From positions 248,001 to 312,000 of the forward strand of contig JAPJBO010000093.1 in assembly GCA_030068145.1 (NCBI GenBank): 64,000 nucleotides of DNA, read 5' to 3'. The stretch is from Diplonema papillatum. Taxonomy: Eukaryota > Euglenozoa > Diplonemea > Diplonemida > Diplonemidae. The position numbers and the translations under genes were made by a program. Below, in pieces: positions 39,035 to 51,237 of this stretch. Position 1 is the first letter of the stretch; each line of letters begins with the position of its first letter. The notes below the pieces were generated by a model. The model ran no database searches and was not told the DNA's origin. It was given only the letters and a program-made list of their open reading frames with translations.

Positions 39035-41500
39035 TGAGCCTCCCAGGCTGCGGAATAGACAGCATCGACGATGCAGAAAATTTAGGAAAGCTGTGCCAGT
39101 GAGCACGGGGATGCAAGCATCAGGAAGCACCTGCGATGCGGCGATTGAGGGCCGGTTGGCGACGCTTATCGTAGGCGGACGCCATCGTGTGCTTACGGCA
39201 GTCTCGACGCACCAAGAGTAGCGTGACTTGATCGGTCCTGTCTTTATAGATCTCCAGATTGCGAGGCGCGGTCTGAACCTGCGTCTGCACTTCTTGAGTA
39301 TTGTACTGCTCACGCCAACGATGAAAAAGAAACGAATCGGATCACACCCACTTCGTGATGAAATGGTAAAAAGGAAATTGGCATCGGCGGACGAAGCGGT
39401 TGATGCCAATCGGTGAAGTGGTGCATTATTATGTACTGCATCATCATTGGTTGCGTAGCGTTGGATGACCGACGCTTCCTCAGCCCGAGACGGGGAAGAG
39501 GATTGTGGAGAAGGTCCGAACGAAAGAAACGGGTGTCACTGCCGCTTCATTTTGAGAACGTGCGAAAGTACGTTTTTCGTGTACGGGGAAGAGTTGGCCT
39601 GCCGTTCATGTTCACTCACAGCCAGACCAATAGCCCCAGTACGTCCAACAACGATGGACAATGTTGCACGCCGCAAGGACTTTGCAGTGAACCATTATAT
39701 ACCTTGCAACGTACGATGGCGCTCGCATGCAGTGAGGCGCGCAAATCGAAGCCACTGGCGGAGCACGAACGTGTAGTCTTAAGCGTGAGCCTCAGCTGCG
39801 TTGCATTCGCAATTTCTGTCCCTTCCTCCTTCATTCACTCCCTCTTTGCTCTGCGGGCAGAAAGAAAGAAGAAAGGGAAAAACGGGAAAATGCACGTCCT
39901 TTGTTGCTTCTGCGTTTCTTTTTTCTTCCCTCCCCCCGATCGGACCGCCTGCCAAACCAGACTCACACCGCAGTCCTGTCTGCAGACACTCAGGTTCCAC
40001 GCTGATGATGGGCCGCCTTATGTGTCCGTGGCTTAAAGGACCGAAACACGGCGCAGACGGGACCAGTGCGGTGTTGAGCACATACCCATTCAAGCACGTT
40101 CTTGCAATCCCCCCGATCGGGCCGCCTCGCGCCCCTAAGTTCAAGTTCTCGACAACAATGTTCCTAGCACGCCCGGTTCAGCTATCTTCGTTTCTTTTTT
40201 CTTTTTATCTTATTACTCCGTTCATTCTACTTTTGCTCGTATAAAACCTTTTTTGCCACCTCGGTCAACACCCCAAACTAAAGTTTTCCCCCCCGAGCTC
40301 TTCTTTTTCGTCCCAGCTGGGCCTGCAAGAGAAAAGATTTTTAGGGTAGACCTTTGCATTCTTTCCCCCATGGACAAACCTGTTTTGAGGCTGGCGTGGT
40401 TGGCTCTGGCTGGCTCGGCTTGGAAGGCTGGCCGGCTCGGATCTACAAATCTTCAGCCCCGGTCTCGTCGAAGTTAAAACTGAAGAGTTGAAGCGTCGAC
40501 GCAAATAGTATTGAAACGCTCACCCATCTCTCCTTGCTGTGCCACTCCGTACAACCATGAGAACCTGCTTAGAGCTCTTGCCAGTTGTCCTAAAGGAGAA
40601 ACTATTCCTCGCGCTGCGGTTCCATTGCTCCGGTGTTTGCCCGAAGAAAGGGGTCTTCACCCCGCGTCTGGAGAAGACTCCCGGCTCTCTGCAAACAGAA
40701 AAGAGTCTGAAAAGGGCTCGCTCTGCGACAGACGCAATGCTCGCGTTACTTTGCAGCTTTCTTCCGTCAGTCCCGATTGTGCATGACAGAACTACGCGTG
40801 AAAGAAACCCCAAACAGATCCACGCACCCTAGCCACAAGATCTCAGTAATATCTGTTAGGAAGGCAGTTTGACTCCCACCCCTGAACTCGAAATGGGTTC
40901 GGGGGGGCATTAGCAAGGCTGAATGTCGAGGGACAATCAAGGGACATCACCAGTATGGGTTTTGCGGCTGGAGCTTGAGCACAAGAATCGCACGAAATGT
41001 GTCACAAATGACGAATCTCCTCCAACGGCCCTACCAGTCCTGCGCCATTCGCATGCCTGCAAAGAGCTTTCTGATCAAGCTGACCTGCTACTTTGGGCAC
41101 CTTTAGACCTTGTTTGCAGCATATACGCCTAGTCTTTTGTAAGGAAACAGCTCTTGTCAGTCCCTGTGCCTAGTCCCTGAACCTAGCTCCGCCCGTCAAA
41201 AGGTAGCAATCAAGATGGTGCGTACCCTGGCGTGTATAAGCCAAGTTGACGATCGTTGGTCATTGGCTCTACGTGTCTCCTTCCGATACCTGGCCAACTT
41301 CTTTCTGCAATTATTTTGCAAGGACGAAATCTCCCTTTTTTTATCGAGGCTTTTCCTTTCGTTTGCACTTGTCCATTGTCTTCTGTTTTCGTCTCTTGCG
41401 TTTCTTCTTGTCTTGTTTTGACTTGTTCTCACGGAAGCACAGATACCGGGGTTTCTCCACCTTTCAGCAGAATTGCAAGATGCCACGTGTATTCTGAGAG
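39035..41500. other. Intergenic stretch, no gene recognised
   Basis: Contains several open frames of 90-200 codons on both strands (for example 38885-39409 minus, 39413-40036 plus) without family resemblance or consistent splice structure. CCCCCCGATCGG-CCGCCT is repeated at about 39933 and 40110. Polypyrimidine-rich segments are frequent. Confidence 0.35.
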
Positions 41501-41506
41501 TTGCAC

Positions 41507-41665
41507 TACTCAAAAGTACGTGCGCTCGGCTAAAGGCCGGCGCGGGGCGAGACTGGAGGCAGCAGTTAAAGTTCGGGAAACAGTAAAGTTCGGGCGAAGC
41601 TAAGTTCGGGCGAAGCTAAGTTCTGGTGAAGCAAAGTTCTGGTGAAGCAAAATTTGTGCGCAGCT
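41507..41665 (-). repeat. Family C repeat, copy 2 (short array)
   Basis: The reverse complement of the end of 22350-22665. The GTACGTGCGCTCGG and GGCGAGACTGGAGGCAGCAG blocks are followed by five units of AAGTTCGGGCGAAGCT / AAGTTCTGGTGAAGCA. The unit count is much lower than in copy 1, as expected for an unstable tandem array. Confidence 0.75.
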
Positions 41666-41941
41666 GTTTCAATGCCAGTTGGATGTCCGTGAAATGCTGA
41701 CTCTGGCTGATGATGGTCTTCGAAGCGATATCTGACAGCAGTTGGCGCCGGAGGCTGCGTCATTCGAGCAACTTATTCTCCGCCAGATTAGCCCGCTCTG
41801 GCGGCTTTGGTGCTGCTTTGGAAATTGTCAGTCGCATCTGCTGGCACGGACCTGTCTCTGCGCACTACTGGCAGAGGCGGCAGCACGGCCAGCGTTTGCC
41901 ACGAACACTGCCCTATAGAGGGAGGAGGGGGGGGGGGGGCA

Positions 41942-43666
41942 ATGCTTCTGCTTCGGCAGGGCGCCGTCGCGGTGTTGTTGGTGGCGGTGCTCTTGCTGGG
42001 GCTCGCCGCTTTCGAAACGGGGCTGGTGCACGTGGTGCGGCCGAGGGCTGACGATGCCGGCGTGGTCGCAACGCGTCCAAATGCGTCGCTGAAGCGGAGG
42101 GAGCACGTCGTGGTGAGTGCTGCTGGTCATCAAAGGCTGCCGCCACGGTTGCGGCGCACCGAAGCTGCCGCTAGTTCACTGGACGGTCCCAACGACCGCG
42201 AGTGGTCTCAAGATGACCAGAGCCGTGTCCAACAGTTGGTGCAGTGGCTCGGGCACTTTCGAAGCGGGCGGGCGACGTCGTATCGCGAAGCATTCAGCAC
42301 AGGGCTACCAGCTGTCCCGAGCGTCAACGCGCCGCTGAACGTAGCTCTTGTGACCTTGTTGGCTGACCCTGTTGACGACAATGCACCCGCCAAGCTCGAA
42401 CATGGCTACCTCGACGCGCTGGCAGTGCTTGCAATGTATGACCCGTTCCGTAGTTGTTCCTTCTCACAGGTTGAGAAGCCAGCAAAACTCGAGAGACTCA
42501 GTCCGCCTTGCTCAGCAGCAGCGTCGCAAGGTCGAGTACAATATTTGGCCGCTCGAGCAAGACCAAGAAGGCGACCGCTTTTGAGAGCTTAGCTACTGGA
42601 ACCCTACTACAGGAACGCCGCGCGGTACCATCCGAAGGGCAATTCCACAGTTTTGCTGACGCCGGTTGTCATGATGGGACCTCGCCTGTTCGCTATCCGC
42701 GAATTGAAGAGCCTGCTGGAGCAATTCGGGTGGCAGACGATGAGGGTCACCGTCCCTGTTTCGCGGGACGAGATTCAAAACCAGGCCTTCGCTCGAGCGC
42801 TGTTCAAAGTGAACGCCACCGCAGCAGATCTCCAGTTCTGTGATGAAGCGTGCCGTGCGGTCCATGGTGGTGTGGGCGTGTGGGAGCTGGCCAAGCTTGA
42901 AGCTTGGCGTTTTCCCAGTCGCCTGCCAAAGCGGGACCAAAGGCTGGGTGAGTATTCACACGCGTTAGTTGTCGACGTGGACATCAGCATCAGAGGCTCT
43001 CTGGAAAGCGTGTTCAACGAGTGGCTACCCGAGAAAGCTACTTTTGGGTTCATTCTGGGTGCATACGATAGCATCGGGTCCGAGCCCGTCAACGGCGGTT
43101 TCCAAGTGGTGAAGTTATCGCCAGCTTCGCAAGCAGATTACGACCGTCTCATTCAAATAATAAAGGATGGCAACTGGAAGCACGGATGGAACGGGACACC
43201 CATGGGAAGAAACTACGGAGGCTTCAACCAGCAAGGGCTGCTACCGTATCACTACATGCTCGGAGACGGGCACGGCAAAGCCGCTCTGCTGCCGCGGTGC
43301 AGTTTAAACAATATGGCCATGCGCACAGGGTGCAAGGAACTCGATCAAGATCGCGTCCTCTCGAACCACTTCACCGGAGATTGCCACAAGCCTTGGCAGT
43401 GCGTCGACATAAAGAAATACCCGGTGCAGTGCCAGCGCTTCCACGCAGCTTGGTGGGCAAGTACGAAGCATCTGCAAGCATTGCGCGGCGTTCCTCAGAC
43501 TTGTCCGCACGGTCCGACATCGCTCTTGTTCAACGTGGCGTTGTGCTGCCCTCACACTAGAAGGTGGCCGTACATGTACGACGAAATGCAGCTTTCAAAC
43601 GCGAGCCATCCTTTCTCCGAGGGCGCTGTGGCACACTACTTTGGCCCGGACCCGTGGGCCGACTAA
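41942..43666 (+). CDS. GT8-like glycosyltransferase, type II membrane protein
   Basis: Starts at ATG 41942 with a basic residue and a single hydrophobic helix (MLLLRQGAVAVLLVAVLLLGLAAFE), a signal anchor for the secretory pathway. The lumenal part holds the DxD sugar-nucleotide/metal motif in ALVVDVDISIRGSLESVF, then NGGFQVVKL, GGFNQQGLLPY and HFTGDCHKPW, the order and spacing seen in GT8/glycogenin- and galactinol-synthase-like enzymes. It would transfer a sugar from a nucleotide donor in the Golgi; acceptor unknown. The last exon (42593-43666, TAA end) is secure. Upstream, exon 41942-42435 is joined by a 34-base GTATGA...CACAG intron to a short exon from 42470, which may end at 42530. Those inner boundaries are uncertain because TGA 42582 closes the alternative frame. 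Confidence 0.75.
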
Positions 43667-44293
43667 GCTAGGTCTTCGTTTGGGAGTTTCGCACCGCGTA
43701 GAGCTGTTCGCTTCCATTGCAAGGAACAATACGATTCTTTTCTATGAATAACCGATCTAAGGATTGTACCCACGGCACAAACGAGCCGTCACTTCCGTCA
43801 ATGTATTCCCTTGTGCAGCCCTACAGACCTCCCGACGGAGCAATACTTCTCATCTTTCCATCCTTTGCTTGATGGTAAAAGTCGAAAGAGGCCATGTCAC
43901 AAGTGTCTGAAGCTGCACCAGGTTGGAACTGCGAGCGACGCAGAAGTGGACACTGTCTGCGGTGGTTTTTTGCGTTGTCTCTTCTCACGCAATGTTCTCG
44001 CGTCGACTTTATCCGAGTGTAAGCCAATGGTGCTACAACCGGAACAGTCATTGCAAGAAGGGTGCAAAATGGACCGGGTCACCTCCTCAACTTGTTCCCA
44101 CTCTGCAGACCAGGAATCAGACTCAGACGCTCGGGTTTGAAGTCAATGGGGGTCATCCGCGCGCTTTTTCTTTTTGCAACCTCTGCGCCCAATGCACCTA
44201 CTTGAGTGCAGAATTGAAGGGAGTCGCGCGTCCAATCTCAAAGCCGCAGGATCGTACAATGCAACACAAATAAAAGAAGACATCCGCACGACA
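43667..44293. other. Intergenic region before the coiled-coil gene
   Basis: No gene recognised. It should contain the polyadenylation region of the glycosyltransferase and the promoter of the coiled-coil gene, but no specific element stands out. Confidence 0.4.
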
Positions 44294-47200
44294 ATGGATG
44301 CACAAGACGGCGCGCCCGAGCACGGCTGCGAGAACGGAGCAGTTGCTGCGGCAAAGGAAGCGGCAGCACTTGCGCAGGCCTGCGAAACTCAGATACCTGG
44401 CGATGTCGAACAAACAAGCGCGCAATGCACAGCATCGGGTGGGGAGGACTTTCGATGCGAAAGGACGTCTAGACGCAGTAGTTGTGTGGCGCACGAAGTC
44501 GGTGCTGGGGTTGGTGGCCCGGATGCGCCGGAGGGTGAATCTACGAGAGCTATCACGTCGGCTCAAGTTGTGCAAGACAGCGAGGGTTCCGGCGTCAGCG
44601 GTGCACAATGCAGGAAGCAGCTGGTAGAGCCATCGACGGGAACACAGGAGAATGCCGAAGTTGCCGACTCGCCGCATGCAGCTCGCGAGGTACCCGTTGT
44701 TGACGAGAAGTGGCACAAGAGCGGGAAAGAACCCGACACGTGGACGCAAGCTTTGCGCAACACCGCCGCACAAATTGAAGCGTTCGAAGAGGAGGAGAAG
44801 AAGACGACCGACCCTCTCGCTGACGCGGAAGCGAGAAACATTGTCATGCTGAGCCTGGCTTCGCAGGATTGTGCCAACCATCACCACCTTTTCCAGCATC
44901 TGAACAAAGAGCTCGCAGAGGCGCGCGCCGTGGCTCTCGAGGCGGAATCCAGGAAGGTGGCCGCAGAGTACCGCTTGGCTGCCAACGACGCCGCTCTGCA
45001 TACATACGTCTCTTCATCTGAACACAGCGAGGTTCAAAAGATGGTGCTTACGAACACGGAGGGCATGCGGCAGCGCATCGAGCAGTTGGAAACAAGTCTG
45101 CAACAGACCCAGGGTGAAGTGGTGTTGAGCAACGCACTTCTTGCTGAAAGTAGCACGCGAGCTGCTGTGTGCGAGGGTGAACGCGGATCGTGGAATGCGT
45201 GCATGCTGGCGTATAGTTTCGCGATGAAGTCCCTTGCGGCGGAAGCAAGGGAGCAGGTAGAAGCGAAAGAAGGCCAGCTCCGGGAAACGCGCCTGCTTCT
45301 GCGCAAACAAAGCGACCAGCATGTGGAGGAAGCCGCGCGGCTACACGAGCAGAGGCGAGTCGCGGACGAGACGCGGGCAATGGAGCGCAAGGCCCGAGTC
45401 GCCGCTGAACGGTGCGCAACGCATACCGCCGTAGAAGCCAGAGAAAGGGTGAAACAAATTGAATCTGAGCTGCACCGCCGCGGCATCGACTACAGGTGCT
45501 AGCTCTCTATCTCGCTTTGTCTTGTGTTCACGATCAAGGATGCGCTGTCGGTCCTCTGCAAGAAGGTGGTGTGATTGACCGACACATCATAACATGACCC
45601 ACCAAACAGGTTCACGGTTCGCGATCTCCAGGATAAAGCGAGCAGAAGGTCTGTTGCATCGAGGGTCGCAGAAGATGCAACAGAAGCAGCGAAACATGCT
45701 GAAGAGATGATGAGGCGTGCATTTCTGCAGGAAAAAGCGAAGTTGCAAGCGCAGCACAGCGTCGCGACACACGATTTGCAGATGCAGCTGAAGCAAGCGA
45801 CCGACTCGCTCGCATCCATGCAGCAGGACTTGGAAGGCCACGCGGCGAGCCGCAGGCTTGCGGAGAAGCAGGTACTCCTACACACTCACACGCACGGGGA
45901 TACACTTTCAAAGAGGGGCCACGATAAACGGGTATCCAACACGCACGCACTCAGAGAGGATCAGCAATTTGGCGAGAACTACCCACTTTGCTACCCACGT
46001 CTACTAGTACGCGTGCAAAGAGGTAGTCTGTAGCGGCTTGTGCAGTCTATCGTCACAGATAGTTGCTGCGTATCAAGTTCAATCTACTACTATTAGTCCA
46101 GCTTAAGTGCTCCCATTCAGCCGCCAGAGGAGCATGCTCTATTGCTTTGACACCGCTTTGTTCCCGCGTGACCCAAGAGAAAGATAGTTATCAGGAACGA
46201 ATCGCGCAGGTGGAGTCTCTGCAGCAGGAGCTCACGCGGATGAGGCAGCAGTACATGACGGAAGCATCAGGGCGGCTGGTGGACAACAAAAGCTTCGGCA
46301 CGCAGGTAGAGCTGCTCGAGAAGGAGCTGCGCGAGGCGAAGCGGGTCGCGGCGAACGCGAAGGAGCGGTTCGAAGCCGAAAGGGGGAAGTGGCGCGACGA
46401 CGTGCGTGCGGCGACCGACGGCCACCTGCAAGAAAAGGCGCAGTGGAGCAGTGCGCGGGCGGGCATCGAGACCGCGGCTCACGCGAAGGAAACGGATTTA
46501 GAGGTGATGAACGGCGAACTGCAGGTACTGGCTGGTAGGTGCCAGCGCGCCGAACAGCTTCGCGCCGCCGCTGAGGAAGAGACGATACAGGCGCGCGAGG
46601 AAGCTGACCGCTTCAGGCAGAACAGCCTTTCGGTGCACGACAACTTCCACTACAAAATCCTGAAGGACCAGTGCGAGCGGCAGGCCGCCGACATCCAGCA
46701 CTTGAACATGAACGTCAAGACGCTTACAGCGCGCGTCCGCGACAAAGACATCGACTGCGCGCTGCTCGGCACCCCGGCTCGCATGGGGCAGCTGGAGCAA
46801 GACGTGGCGCAGCGTCAGAAACGAGTGCACGACCTCGAAACTCAAGTCGAGTACTTCTCGACGGTTGTCAGCCGCGTGGTAGCCGAACTGTCGCAACCTG
46901 TTCCGGGGCTGTTGCCCGCTGCTGATGAAAGCAGTGACGTGACGCGCTGTGCGGACACGAACCTTGCGCTCGGTAGCAACTCAGGCCTGCTCCTTTCTGC
47001 CCTGTCGCCAAGCATGCAGCGCGACTTGGCGTTATGCGCGCAAGACGGCTTCAAGGCGCCTATCCGAGAGCCGAACTGGACCGAAGTGTCGCCCCTGCTG
47101 ACCGACAGCGGCAGCAGCCTTGCGGACGCGATGAAGGGTGCCGCGGCGCGGAAGAAGCTGAGCCCGCTGCCGGCCGGCCACCCGTCGTCGCCGCTTTCCT

Positions 47201-47304
47201 TCGCGGGCCTCCCGCGCCAAGCGCCCGGCAGCATCGACTCGTCGCTGTACTTCACGGCGCAGCGCGCAAAGCTGGTGCCGTCGATTTACGATTTGGACTG
47301 GTAG
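44294..47304 (+). CDS. Coiled-coil protein, 862 residues
   Basis: Exons 44294-45495, 45610-45871 and 46180-47304 join in phase to 863 codons including TAG. The first ~190 residues are acidic and Ser/Thr-rich, probably disordered. From about residue 190 to 700 the sequence is almost continuous heptad-rich coiled coil (KELAEARAVALEAESRKVAAEYRLA, RQRIEQLETSLQQTQ, AKHAEEMMRRAFLQEKAKLQ, ELREAKRVAANAKERFEAERGKW). The C-terminus is Ser/Pro/Leu-rich and ends KLVPSIYDLDW. A rod-like scaffold, tether or cytoskeletal/centrosomal role is the usual meaning of such a layout, but no family is recognised. Upstream exons are possible, although the first ATG gives a sensible start. Confidence 0.7.
46011..46085 (+). 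repeat. Interspersed repeat D, partial copy
   Basis: GCAAAGAGGTA-TC-GTAGCGGCTTGTGCAGTCTA and CACAGAT-GTTGCT match the 3' third of repeat D at 10723-10785. It lies in the second intron of the coiled-coil gene. Confidence 0.6.
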
Positions 47305-48434
47305 CGCATCCAACCCCGTTGACGCTAGTTGGGGGCATGGTCACACGAGGGCAGTCGGTGCAGAACTCTTCATAGTGCAGATCGGCCTGTGGCGTCGTGC
47401 CGCCCAATGGTTGTTGCCAGTATCCGTCCAGGTCGCAATCTGCGGTCAACAAGAGCATTGCAGTACTCATCCGTTTCGTTTTCGGGTCGTTAACCTCGCT
47501 GATGGTCCGGTGCAAGCCATCCTGCGTGCCCGCCTCCAGTCTAGCTGCAAAGAGCTGGTGGCAACGAAGAGTTCACCCCAAACTTATCGCCGAAGTTGTT
47601 GGGGTGTCGACGTCCTGCGTGTCTATTTTCTGCAAGCGTGCTTCAGGTTTCCAGTTAACTTTGATGCAGGAGAGAGATCGGACGCAAACATTCACGAGCT
47701 ACGGGAGCAAAGCCCCACGTGTTCGTTCTGGAGGCTCGACTAAAAGCATCACCGAGGTTTAGCGGCAGTTCTGGAAAGCTGCTGCTGTTGAGAACTACGA
47801 TTCCCTTTCTATTTATGTCGCATTACACCGGGCCCGGAGCCCGCTCGCTAAGGGCGGCCAGCATACAGCCGTTTATCCGCAAATGGAAACAGTAGAAGGA
47901 GTACCAAGGCGTATCGAAGCTGGACTTTTTCCAAGGTCGGCTTCTCCGTCTGCACAGCTCAACAACGGCGTGTTGGGAGTAACCATGTTCCGTCTCTTAA
48001 AACTGTACGGCATCTGCTCTTTCGTGATGCTTTCGTGCTGCCATCATTGCCAAATGCCACTGAAGGGTTCCGACGTGCCCTTTCGATACTCCTGTCAGGC
48101 TGGGGGCTGGAGACCTGCTACAACGAGGTCAGTGCTGAAGGGGCTCTGGAAAATATTGTTCAGGGCTTTTACCGTGCGAGTTTAAGCTATATAATTCTTA
48201 TTTCGCAGATTTTATCACGGTACTCGAAGGTGGATTGCACGTCAAAAGGACCGTCGAACGGTGCCAACACCCACACATCAGGCTGCAAGGAATACATAAA
48301 AACTCTGCCCGTGGAAATACAAGAAGGAAGAAGCGAGATATTGCGTGTGGAGAGGGTGAATCCGCAGGAAAGCGGCTGTTAATGTACGGACGAGTGGCGT
48401 CGCCGCTGAAGACAAGGCGCAGGAAGCTGCAACG
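47305..48434. other. Intergenic region between coiled-coil and UBR/C2 genes
   Basis: No recognised gene. A minus-strand frame at 47252-47515 reads TADCDLDGYWQQPLGGTTPQADLHYEEFCTDCPRV, which looks protein-like but overlaps the end of the coiled-coil gene and has no family match that I know. Confidence 0.35.
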
Positions 48435-48438
48435 ATGA
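48382..48438 (+). promoter_or_regulatory. uORF overlapping the start of the UBR/C2 gene
   Basis: An 18-codon ORF (MYGRVASPLKTRRRKLQR) ends in a TGA that overlaps the ATG of the downstream gene as ATGA (48435-48438). If transcribed it could tune initiation at the main start by reinitiation. It could equally be chance. Confidence 0.3.
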
Positions 48439-51162
48439 GCAGCGCACCGTCAAATGGGACGAGCGCACCGGATTGCAGCTTCAGCTGGGGGACGTTCCCA
48501 GAGTTCCTGGCCATTCACTGCGGCTTCGACTGGGAGGCGATGCTGCTGGTGTCTGTCGTCGGGGCGTCGGGTACGATCATAGCTGGGTACGCAATCATCC
48601 GATGGGCGAGTGACCGGTTCGTGTCACGGGAGGACCACCTCATCAAGCAGAGGATCCGCGCTAAAGGCGCCGCCCCAAGGTGCACGTTCGCTTACACCGT
48701 CACTCGGGAAGTCGACCAAGAATGGTGGCGCTGTCGAACTTGCTACGGTATCTCGTCCATGGGCTGCTGCACAACGTGTGCCCTGCGGTGCCACAAAGGC
48801 CACGATCTAGAAAAGTCGTCGAATGCTCACCACATGGAAAAACGGTGTGTCTCGTCATTTTCTTGATTGGATCCAACAATCGACAATATTGGACACAAGA
48901 AACTCGGGCAAGTTCGGGTTGCCAAACCAGATCCCTAGCTTCATTTCTTGGTATGCAGCTACGTCCGAGCGAACAGTCCTGCAACAAAGACGCCTACGGG
49001 TGTGATTATACGGATGGTGCCTTGCGTTCACCAACAAGTTGCAGCTGTCGCCGATTGTGCAATCCGCCGATGGTGTTCTCCATGCAACCAGGATCTTTTG
49101 CACATTCAATTCTCTCACACAGGTACTGCTCTTGCGGGGCTTCAGGGAGATGCCAACAGAATGCGGAGTTCGACAAAGAACTCAAGCAAGACATACAAAG
49201 TTTCTACATGGAATCCGATTCGGACGGCAAGCTCCCATCAATAAAAGGTCTGCATCTTAAATACTTGTAGCCAGCTGCGATCGTGCAAAAGACCAAGGTT
49301 TCTATTGCCAAGGCACAGGAAGCTTCGGTGTTGCGCCCGCCTCAAAACCTGTGAACCAAATGCAGGCGTCCGCTTTCATTGGCACTCAGGCGTCGACGGT
49401 GCGTATTTCTCAGCGGTTTTCACCAGCGAGAACGGCGGGGAGGACACCCGCGTGTTTCAGTACGAGTACCAGGGAATGAAGGTATGTCGAATCTCTTCGT
49501 AAAAGAAACTAGGCGGGGAGGACTAGGAGGAACAACGTTGGCTCATACTTGTAGGTCAGCTTTAGACCGCTCCATTGCGCATTGGGCTCTCTCACCATAC
49601 TTCGTCGATCTCTTTAGATTAAAACCTTGCGAATGTACTCCGTAATCTTTGGGTTCTCGGGAGTGCCGTGGGAGCCGAAATGATTCCCACGATCCTGAGA
49701 CGGCATCGTTTACAGCAGTGGACTCGATGGTGTCTGCAGACACTCTTGGCAAATGCCTTCTGTCTTGCTGGATAATCCCGTCGCCCAAACAGGTTGTCGC
49801 GATGGGCGGTGCCGGATCGGGGCAGAATGAAGACACGGCCGAGCAGGCCATCGCGGCGGAGTGGGACAAAGTCTACAACTTGATCGACATTGACGGTGAC
49901 GGTGTTCTTTCCGCGCGCGAGATCCAAGTCTATTTTCAGGACAACAGAGCTTTGCAAGATCGGCTCGCCGTTGCTGACCAAGCTTCGTTCGAAACGCTGT
50001 TGAAGCGGTTGGATGCTGACGGTGACGGTGTCGTCGATCGCTCAGAGTTTGCTGTCCTTGTCCAAGAGCTCGGCCTCATCAGCAAAACTCCTTCGTCGCT
50101 GGAAATCGCCGTCCACTGCGCCCGCGACTTGATTGCTGCCGATAAGATTGGTACAAGTGACCCCTTCGTGCAACTAAGCGGAACAGGCCTTATCAACATG
50201 CCCGACAACATGGCAACACAGGTAGCCACCACCCCCCATCGGTTTGTCTGTTAGCCTCAACCACCGGCACCAAGAACATGCAGGACGAGAAGTGCTCTGT
50301 GAGTGAATTCAATAAACAGACCGAAAGACGCGGTGCTTGCCCATTACTTGTACCAGCGTGCCTTTCCGGGGTTGCTCTCGGGAATGCGCTCCTGCGTAAA
50401 TCCAATGACTGGCTCTGCCAGGTAGAGTCGTATCGGTGATGTCGCAGGCGCCTAGATCAGTAAAATGACATGCAACCGCACGCCATGAGGTGCAAAGGCT
50501 ACACATGGCACACAAACACGCAGGTGAAGCAGAAGAATCTGAATCCAGTCTGGAATGAGAGGTTCCACCTTGAACTGGCGCCGAGTTCTGCCGTGACGCT
50601 GTCGTTCACGGTGCTCGACATGGACAAAGTAGGAGACCCCGACTTTCTGGGCTACGCGGATGTGATGCTCCGGCCCAACGAATTAGAGGCGATTGTCACA
50701 AAAAGTAAAGAACTTGAACTGAAGCTGAGTGGGCGACCCGGCAACGCAGGCGATCAGGCCTTCGTGAGGAGGTATCGTGGCAAACTGGGCTCCCTCGTTG
50801 TCACCCTGCGGGCTTCAGCTTCGGTCGGAGACGAGCAGAAGAGCAAGAAGAAAAGAGGTGCCATTGGCAGAACAATGTGCGTGGAGTGCAGGAGAAAGTT
50901 GTTCTTCATCCCTGTGGTCACCGAGACAAGGCAGTACATGGATACATACAACCACTCCAAGCGGCTCCGTCGGTTGCCGAAATGCGTCTGCGGCGTGCAT
51001 CTTCTTCCAGGTACGTCACGTCTTTGTTCAACAAGCTTTTAATGCTATTGTCGCCGGTCCGTCAATGCAGCTTGCAGTCCGTCTCGATAACAACGTTGAC
51101 GCATATTATTATGTAACCGCCAAGTGGTAGCCCCAAACAGAAAAGGTGTTTACCGCTGCCGC

Positions 51163-51237
<75 letters not shown>

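Noticed and set aside
38885-39409. 174-codon minus-strand ORF
   Set aside because: No family resemblance, and it overlaps the tentative last exon of the MYND gene; left as unassigned.
44198-45001. 267-codon minus-strand ORF
   Set aside because: Antisense shadow of exon 1 of the coiled-coil gene, whose heptad pattern is clear on the plus strand.
49248-49365. Alternative exon frame DQGFYCQGTGSFGVAPASKPVNQM
   Set aside because: It reads well, but continuing it hits a stop and no donor keeps phase with exon 4. The exon starting at 49366 fits both neighbouring phases.
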